10,360 bases of DNA from Gemmatimonadota bacterium. GTDB taxonomy: Bacteria; Latescibacterota; UBA2968; UBA8231. Positions 5,566 through 10,360 of the stretch are shown here, piece after piece. Position 1 is the first letter of the stretch; every line of letters starts with the position of its first letter. Both the position numbers and the translations under genes were made by a program. Location of the stretch: NCBI GenBank assembly GCA_026706505.1, contig JAPOYQ010000198.1, positions 10,194 through 20,553 on the forward strand. The letters are read 5' to 3'. Below the pieces are notes generated by a model. That model had not been told where the DNA came from and ran no database searches. It saw nothing but the letters and a program-made list of their open reading frames with translations.

Positions 5566-7704
5566 CTATGCCTTTTCCCCTTTATTGTAAGGCAGCAAGA
5601 GCGCGAAGCAAGTGCCTTTGCCAACGTGGCTTGTAACTTCTATGTGGCCGCCGATTTCTCGCAACTGACGCTGGGCGATGGCCAGCCCCAAACCCGTGCC
5701 CTCCCCCGGAGCTTTGGTAGAAAAGAATGGCTCAAATATGCGGGAGAGTTGGGTTGGATCAATGCCAGTGCCGGTATCGCAGATTTCTATTGCAACGCCC
5801 TCCTGCTCGGGGCGGGCGCTCACTTGTAGGCGGCCGCCTTGGGGCATGGCTTGGAAGGCGTTGCGGATGATATTGATGTAGATGTCCTTGAGCATGTCGC
5901 GGTTTATGAGCACGGGCGGCACCGGCTCAAACTGTTGCTCAATCGAGATACCCAAGTGCTCGGCGTGTTTGGTCTCCAAGTCGAGCAGTTGCCTCAACAC
6001 TTCGGCTGCATCTATCTGCTCGACTAGGTGCTGGGCCGGTCGTGCGAAGTCGAGCAGGCTGCCGACGCGCTCGTCTATGCGGCGGATGGCCTCGCGCATC
6101 ATGCGCAAGGTTTCGTCGCGTTCCTTTTCTTCTTCGGGACCTAGCCGAGGTAGCAGGTCGCAAGTGTTCTGCACAATGGCGAGGGGGTTTTTGATTTCGT
6201 GCGCTACGCCGGCAGCCACCTCCCCGAGCGCCGATAGTTTTTCGGCCTGCATGTAGTGTAGTTCGAGCAGGTGCTGCTGAGTCCGGTCCTCGACAACTAG
6301 CAAGACCTTGCCGTGATGGCCTTGGCTCAGCTCGGCCTTGTGCAGATCCCAGTAACGCATAACGCCCTCGGCGTCCTCAATTGCGAGGTCATCAACTACT
6401 TGCAGATTCGGATGGGCCTTTAGCCAAGCGAGTATTTGGGTCCCGGCGTGGGTCGCGCTCAATTCGGCGGACTGCTCCGGCAGAAGCAAGCTGCCCCACG
6501 CTTTGTTGCTCTGCACGATGCGGTAGTCGGCATCGAATACAGCAATGGCGAGGGGGTTGTCCTCGATCAGATGGCGCTGCAAGTCTAAGGTGCTTTCCAA
6601 GTCCCGCTGGCGCTCGGCCAGCGTTTGGTCCATCTCGACAAAAGCATCGGCTAGTTCGCCGATCTCGTCTCGGCGCGTTACGGGTGTTCCTATGAGGGGA
6701 TAGCCGTCCCGGCGGCGACGCACAGCGTGCGTAAGCAAGACGAGGGGTGCGACGACTGAGTTCTGCGTCAGCCCGCCCAAAAGCAGCGCCCCTAGGACAA
6801 AGACCCCGATAATCGCATAAATGGAATACAGCACGATCGTGTACGGGGCATACGCCTCGTCTGCGCGCTGTTCAATGGCGACTATCCAGTCCCAATCGCT
6901 CACGGAAGCAAAGCCCGTGACCCACTTCATGCCCCCCACATCGCGCCACGAGAGGGTTCCCGCTGGCCCGCGCATGGCCTCTATGCGCGGGTGGCGGATC
7001 CACGTGTAGAAGAATTGACGCACGGGCCGTGCCAGATAGTGACCATCGTCGGCGTGGAGTAAAGTCGCGTAGCCGGTTTTGCCGATGCGGACGAGGTTTA
7101 TCCTTTGCCAGACTCGGTGAAAGTCGAGGCGAGCTATTAGGGCTTGTTGGGGCGGCTGGCCGTCTCGCTTCACTGGCAGCGCGACAAAGAGCTTGGGCGT
7201 CTCCTTAAATTCTTCGATCAGGACGACGTATAGACTGTTTGCTGCTATCTTCGCCCAGGTCGCGTCCCAGTCGTAGGAAGCGGGCAGAGCAAGCGACGCG
7301 CTCGCGGCCTGTATTTGGTTTTGGGCGTCTATTAGGTAGAGCGTCTCCACTTCGCTGGATTCGCGTCCGGCCTCTTTGAGCAAAGTGCGCCAATCCTGCG
7401 GCTCGCTTCCCACAGTGCGTGCGAGGCGTTCCAAATCGTAGACAATTAAGGAAAAGATGTGGGCGATTTCCTCGGCCGTGCGGTGCGCCATTTCGCGGCG
7501 GCTGTCCAGCACGGCCTCTTCTATTGCATCGCGGGCCGTGTTCAACATGAAGAGATCAACTAGCAACACGGGCACCAACCCCAAGGCAATGTAATAGCTC
7601 AGCAGGCGCAGCCACAGCCGTTGCCTTTTACCGCGCCAGCCTTTAAGCCTCACGGCCCAAGTCTTCATACTTGAGATCATCTGTCGCATGTGCCGCGCAA
7701 CCAC
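5566..7704 (-). CDS. Membrane sensor histidine kinase (Cache, HAMP, PAS, HisKA, HATPase)
   Basis: About 712 residues. Order: membrane segment about 34-56, extracytoplasmic Cache-like sensor about 57-285, second membrane segment about 288-312, HAMP linker about 313-368, PAS about 372-475, HisKA with phospho-acceptor H502 in AGVAHEIKNPLA, and the ATPase domain about 595-707 with NIIRNAFQAM, DTGTGID and GEGTGLGLA. It belongs to the NtrB/ZraS-like class that pairs with NtrC-type regulators. Its TAG stop lies 2 nt before the start of such a regulator, so they are a cognate, translationally coupled pair. The Cache domain implies sensing of a small external ligand, not identifiable here. The start is uncertain: GTG 7704 gives the longest frame, but ATG 7689, 7680 or 7668 would shorten it by 5, 8 or 12 residues, and none has a good Shine-Dalgarno. 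Residues are numbered from GTG 7704. Confidence 0.94.
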   Translation of the reverse strand: MVARHMRQMISSMKTWAVRLKGWRGKRQRLWLRLLSYYIALGLVPVLLVDLFMLNTARDAIEEAVLDSRREMAHRTAEEIAHIFSLIVYDLERLARTVGSEPQDWRTLLKEAGRESSEVETLYLIDAQNQIQAASASLALPASYDWDATWAKIAANSLYVVLIEEFKETPKLFVALPVKRDGQPPQQALIARLDFHRVWQRINLVRIGKTGYATLLHADDGHYLARPVRQFFYTWIRHPRIEAMRGPAGTLSWRDVGGMKWVTGFASVSDWDWIVAIEQRADEAYAPYTIVLYSIYAIIGVFVLGALLLGGLTQNSVVAPLVLLTHAVRRRRDGYPLIGTPVTRRDEIGELADAFVEMDQTLAERQRDLESTLDLQRHLIEDNPLAIAVFDADYRIVQSNKAWGSLLLPEQSAELSATHAGTQILAWLKAHPNLQVVDDLAIEDAEGVMRYWDLHKAELSQGHHGKVLLVVEDRTQQHLLELHYMQAEKLSALGEVAAGVAHEIKNPLAIVQNTCDLLPRLGPEEEKERDETLRMMREAIRRIDERVGSLLDFARPAQHLVEQIDAAEVLRQLLDLETKHAEHLGISIEQQFEPVPPVLINRDMLKDIYINIIRNAFQAMPQGGRLQVSARPEQEGVAIEICDTGTGIDPTQLSRIFEPFFSTKAPGEGTGLGLAIAQRQLREIGGHIEVTSHVGKGTCFALLLPYNKGEKA

Positions 7705-7743
7705 GAAAAAGTTGCTTTCTCCGTTTCTCGCTTCCGAAGCCCT

Positions 7744-8514
7744 TCAGCGGCCGACGATGGCCGACGAAAAGGTGAGGATGCCGAAACGGTTGGCGCGGTG
7801 GAAGTCGGCTCTAGGCGTGCCGGTATCGGACCACAGGCCAAATTGGCCTTGGTAGCCCTTGGTGCGGTTGAGTCCGGCGCGCCATTGGTCGCCGTCTTGG
7901 GGCGGGATTTGCCCACCCAAATGGCGGAAGTTGTCGTGGGGAATGGAGATTTCGAGGATCCAGCTTTGATCGGTGTCCGAGTGGTCGTTGAGCGTGCCGT
8001 CGTAGGTCGTGGCAATGACCACGCCCTCGCTCTGCCAGGACGGGTGAATGGCCTTGGTGCGCTCCTTGCCGCCGCGGAAGGCGATGTAGTCGAGCAGGGT
8101 GCCGTTGATGTTCATCTCATAGCCATAGTAGTTGCCGGGGACTTCCATGTTGGGGGTGGCGAAAATTTCAACGGCGTCCTCTTGGTACACCGCTCCGTCG
8201 TGCTCGGTTACTTCTGAATGCAGATACGGATCGACGCACTCGTAGATGATGTAGAGGTTGTCGTCGTCCCACAGCAAGCGGGCCGTCGTGGATTGCGGTT
8301 CCTCTTTTTCGAGGTCACTCCAAGGCATTACAAAGGCAATGGGCGCGGCGCGCTGCCAGTCCGCCTCGTCTAAGCGGCCATCGACTTGGATCCCCTGATC
8401 GGTGCGGAGGACTTGGTAGGTGGGTAGCTCATCAGGCACAGCTTGGAAGCGGGTGTTCTCTTGGGCGCTGACAGAGACAGCGCAGGCGAGGGCGAAGAGC
8501 AGGCTGTAGAGCAT
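7744..8514 (-). CDS. Secreted CBM9-like carbohydrate-binding domain protein
   Basis: 256 residues from ATG 8514, chosen because AAGGA stands 7 nt before it and it opens a signal peptide (hydrophobic 2-13, cleavage after SVSAQ, about residue 18). An in-frame extension upstream overlaps the end of the RNase H gene and lacks these features. The mature protein looks like a single CBM9/DOMON-type beta-sandwich: IQVDGRLDEADWQRAAPI (42-59), ARLLWDDDNLYIIYECVD (78-95), YQEDAVEIFATP (110-121) and the later YGYEMNINGTLLDY, the usual succession of this fold. No catalytic domain is attached. Such proteins are taken to bind sugars or small ligands outside the membrane; the ligand is unknown. It lies 26 nt after the RNase H gene and about 40-55 nt before the sensor kinase, so it may be co-transcribed with the kinase and could supply it with a ligand, which is speculation. 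Confidence 0.85.
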   Translation of the reverse strand: MLYSLLFALACAVSVSAQENTRFQAVPDELPTYQVLRTDQGIQVDGRLDEADWQRAAPIAFVMPWSDLEKEEPQSTTARLLWDDDNLYIIYECVDPYLHSEVTEHDGAVYQEDAVEIFATPNMEVPGNYYGYEMNINGTLLDYIAFRGGKERTKAIHPSWQSEGVVIATTYDGTLNDHSDTDQSWILEISIPHDNFRHLGGQIPPQDGDQWRAGLNRTKGYQGQFGLWSDTGTPRADFHRANRFGILTFSSAIVGR

Positions 8515-8540
8515 GGTCAATCCTTTCGGTAGTGGTCGGG

Positions 8541-9017
8541 TCAAGCGTCGTTTAGGTCTGGCGTCTCCCCGCGCGAAAATGCTTGGGCGATCTGGTCGCA
8601 GCGCTCGTTGTCTGGGTCACCGGCGTGGCCTTGGGTGTACTGCCACTGAATGAAGGGCGTATTGAGTTGGTCGAGAGTGCGCCACAGGTCTTGGTTGAGC
8701 ACGGGCTTTTTGGCAGCCGTGCGCCAGCCCCGCTTCTTCCAGCCGTGAATCCACTCGGTAATGCCCTTGCGCAGGTACTCGCTGTCCGTGACGAGCGTAA
8801 TAGCGGCGTCGGATGGGACGGCGCGGAGACCTTCGATGGCCGCTTGCAACTCCATGCGATTGTTGGTCGTCTCCGGGACAAAGCCGCCCAATTCCACGAC
8901 GCGGCCATCGCCGTAGAGCAGCCGCGCTGCCCAGCCGCCCGGTCCTGGGTTGAACGAACAGGCACCGTCGGTAAAAATGGTCACGGTTTGCGCGGGATTG
9001 GATTGCTGTTGTAACAC
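8541..9017 (-). CDS. rnhA: Ribonuclease HI
   Basis: 158 residues, the normal size. It degrades the RNA of RNA-DNA hybrids in the cytoplasm (R-loops, primer removal). Catalytic residues are all visible: D17 in FTDGACSFNPGPGGWA, E56 in NNRMELQAAI, D78 in VTDSEYLRKG, and D141 in DNERCDQIA, with H131 in the GHAGD loop. The basic stretch HGWKKRGWRTAAKKPVLNQDLW (91-112) is the handle that grips the hybrid. The start is a GTG at 9017, preceded by AAAGG about 9 nt upstream; no ATG gives the conserved N-terminus. The next gene starts 26 nt after the stop. The gene is divergent from the dihydrolipoyl dehydrogenase gene, with 171 bp between them. Confidence 0.96.
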   Translation of the reverse strand: MLQQQSNPAQTVTIFTDGACSFNPGPGGWAARLLYGDGRVVELGGFVPETTNNRMELQAAIEGLRAVPSDAAITLVTDSEYLRKGITEWIHGWKKRGWRTAAKKPVLNQDLWRTLDQLNTPFIQWQYTQGHAGDPDNERCDQIAQAFSRGETPDLNDA

Positions 9018-9076
9018 CGGATTTGCCTTTATTTAGGGGGTGCCGCTAGTTTGGCTACGATAAAACATGGCGCGAG

Positions 9077-9144
9077 TAAAGGCAATCGAGGGGTATTCAC
9101 GGTCCTCTGCCCGATCCTATTTGTGCCCAAAGTGATTGCCTTTA
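9077..9144. repeat. Inverted repeat in the rnhA/lpdA divergent region
   Basis: TAAAGGCAATC (9077-9087) and its exact complement GATTGCCTTTA (9134-9144) are separated by 46 bp. A third copy with one change, ATTTGCCTTTA, lies at 9021-9031 near the rnhA start. The 9077 copy, read on the minus strand, supplies a weak -35 (TTGCCT) 17 bases before TATCGT, a possible rnhA promoter. The repeat could be an operator shared by the divergent genes. Confidence 0.5.
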
Positions 9145-9188
9145 GATTAAGAGCTTCCTTTATCTGAACCTTAGAGAGAAAATGCAAT

Positions 9189-10220
9189 ATGGCAGCGTAT
9201 GATGTGGCAGTTATCGGCGGCGGCCCAGGTGGGTATTCAGCCGCCATTCGCGCGCGGCAGTTGGGGTTAAAAACCGCACTGATCGAAGACGCTGAGTTGG
9301 GCGGCACCTGTCTCAATTGGGGCTGCATTCCCACCAAGGCTCTGCTCAAACAAGCCGAAGTGTACCAGCTTTTCTTGCGCGCCGAGGAGTTCGGCTTGCG
9401 CGTTGAGAAGCCGGTCGTGGATTGGGATGCGGTCATTGGCCGGAGCCGCGAGGTAGCAGCGCAGTTGTCCAAAGGCGTGGCCTATCTGATGCAGAAGAAT
9501 CAAGTCGAGGTGTGCGCCGGCAGGGGCCGGTTGACGCCCAGCCGCCAAGTCGCGGTTGAGGACGCCGGGGGCGAAGTCGTGGCTGAACTGGACGCCGCAC
9601 AGGTGGTGCTGGCTACTGGTGCCCGCCCCAAATCCATCCCGGGCGTAGAATTCGACGGCGAGCGGATCATCGCCAGCCGCGAGGCCATGATCGTCGCCGA
9701 GCAGCCCGCTTCCCTTGCCATCATCGGGGCCGGGGCTATTGGCGTAGAATTCGCCTATTTCTATCGCGCCTTTGGCAGCAAGGTGCTGCTTTTGGAAGCC
9801 CTGCCTCAGGTGTTGCCGCGCGAAGACGAAGAGATCGCCGCAGGACTGGCCGAGAGTTTGACACGGCAGGGGATCGAAGTGGTGACCGGAGCCCGGGTCG
9901 AGGAGGTCAAAAGACAAAAGCGCGGGGTCGCGTTGCGCTATCGGGTTGGCGAAGAGCAAAAGACGCGGAGGGTAGATCAAGTGCTGGTTGCCACTGGGGT
10001 CCAGGGCAATATCGAGGGATTGGGGTTAGAAGCCTTGGGCATCCGCACCCGCGACGGCGCAATTGTGGTTGATGAGCGGATGCAGACCAGCGCCAAGGGT
10101 ATCTACGCGATTGGCGATGTGGCCGGTCCGCCGCTGTTGGCGCACGCGGCCGCACAGGAAGGGATTGCGGCTGTCGAGTTTATCGCCGGTCGCGACCGGC
10201 CCACCTTGGACCCGCGCTAG
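9189..10220 (+). CDS. lpdA: Dihydrolipoyl dehydrogenase, interrupted by in-frame TAG
   Basis: FAD-dependent disulfide oxidoreductase, the E3 component of 2-oxoacid dehydrogenase complexes, oxidising dihydrolipoyl groups with NAD+. From ATG 9189, 343 residues are read: FAD motif GGGPGGYSAA (10-19), E33, redox disulfide C41/C46 in GGTCLNWGCIPTK, the NAD-binding GAGAIGVEFAYFY (180-192), and the second FAD motif YAIGDVAG (306-313). Reading then stops at TAG (10218-10220), yet the same frame continues after it with conserved sequence to the right edge. The lost part includes the dimer interface and, beyond the window, the His-Glu catalytic pair, so a product ending here would be inactive. Either the gene is a recent pseudogene, the base is a sequencing error, or TAG is read through. 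Ribosome site GAGAGAAA is weak. No partner E1/E2 genes are in view. Confidence 0.93.
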   Translation: MAAYDVAVIGGGPGGYSAAIRARQLGLKTALIEDAELGGTCLNWGCIPTKALLKQAEVYQLFLRAEEFGLRVEKPVVDWDAVIGRSREVAAQLSKGVAYLMQKNQVEVCAGRGRLTPSRQVAVEDAGGEVVAELDAAQVVLATGARPKSIPGVEFDGERIIASREAMIVAEQPASLAIIGAGAIGVEFAYFYRAFGSKVLLLEALPQVLPREDEEIAAGLAESLTRQGIEVVTGARVEEVKRQKRGVALRYRVGEEQKTRRVDQVLVATGVQGNIEGLGLEALGIRTRDGAIVVDERMQTSAKGIYAIGDVAGPPLLAHAAAQEGIAAVEFIAGRDRPTLDPR

Positions 10221-10360
10221 GTGCCCAACTGCATCTATTGCCATCCGCAAGTGGCCAGCGTCGGCTTGAGCGAAAGCCAAGCGCGCGAAGCCGGGTACGA
10301 CGTCACGGTCGGGCGCTTCCCGTTTGCAGCTAGTGGCAAGGGACAAGCAGCCGGGGAAAC
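10221..10360 (+). pseudogene. lpdA: Continuation of dihydrolipoyl dehydrogenase after the TAG, partial
   Basis: In the same frame as the upstream lpdA, 46 more codons are open to the window edge. They read VPNCIYCHPQVASVGLSESQ, then AREAGYDVTVGRFPFAASGK and onward, the start of the typical C-terminal dimerisation domain, with the family pattern (V/T)Yxx-P-(E/Q)-VASVG-L(T/S)E. No frameshift or other stop occurs, so a single substitution separates this from an intact gene. The segment probably continues past the right edge. Confidence 0.82.

Noticed and set aside
9267..9980. 237-codon minus-strand ORF
   Set aside because: It is the antisense of conserved lipoamide dehydrogenase codons in a GC-rich gene and has no recognisable motif.
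10218..10220. Genome-wide reassignment of TAG
   Set aside because: Only one interrupted gene is seen; the kinase gene ends at TAG exactly where the activator begins, and most other genes end in TGA or TAA, so there is no positive evidence.
1..10360. CRISPR array, insertion sequence, tRNA or rRNA
   Set aside because: I saw no regularly spaced identical repeats with variable spacers, no transposase frame, and no tRNA or rRNA-like sequence on either strand.

Overview
The window is ordinary bacterial chromosome, roughly 55% GC by eye. The genes suggest a Gram-negative-type organism that uses sigma-54: it has an NtrC-type activator, a Cache-domain histidine kinase, and secreted proteins with SPase I signal peptides. 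Nothing in it fixes the phylum. A little-studied or uncultivated lineage is possible, because several secreted proteins are unrecognisable and the periplasmic CBM9-like protein has no marker gene nearby.

Layout, right to left (all minus strand except the first). A dihydrolipoyl dehydrogenase gene on the plus strand (9189 to the right edge) carries an in-frame TAG at 10218-10220. Divergent from it is a minus-strand run: RNase HI (9017-8541), a secreted CBM9-like protein (8514-7744), a sensor histidine kinase (about 7704-5566) and an NtrC-type sigma-54 activator (5563-4157). A gene-free stretch of about 390 bases follows. Then comes a second minus-strand run: a 32-codon ORF with a perfect Shine-Dalgarno sequence (3769-3671), a 62-residue secreted peptide with six cysteines (3659-3471), a secreted cysteine-less 291-residue protein of unknown function (3379-2504), and two ABC-2 type permeases (2424-853, and 821 to the left edge). 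No ATPase gene is present; one probably lies beyond position 1.

The most interesting part is the gene-free stretch. On the minus strand it holds, in the textbook order for an NtrC-type system: (i) three dyads of the form TGCG(A/T)C-N6-TC(G/A)CAC, with centres exactly 21 bp apart (3971-4030); (ii) a full match to the IHF consensus (3880-3892); (iii) a -24/-12 promoter TGGCAT-N5-TTGC (3815-3829). The predicted transcript starts about 33 nt before the 32-codon ORF. Because the activator and its kinase are encoded immediately upstream, I infer a self-contained signalling module: Cache kinase, then activator, then a sigma-54 promoter making a small-peptide operon with a dedicated ABC-2 transporter. 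Two intercistronic hairpins split that operon: a 10-bp stem after the peptide genes and a perfect 42-bp palindrome before the permeases. They could set unequal expression of peptides, secreted protein and transporter.

I do not recognise the peptides or the 291-residue protein. What the system makes or senses (antimicrobial or signalling peptide, metal-binding peptide, surface factor) cannot be decided from the sequence.
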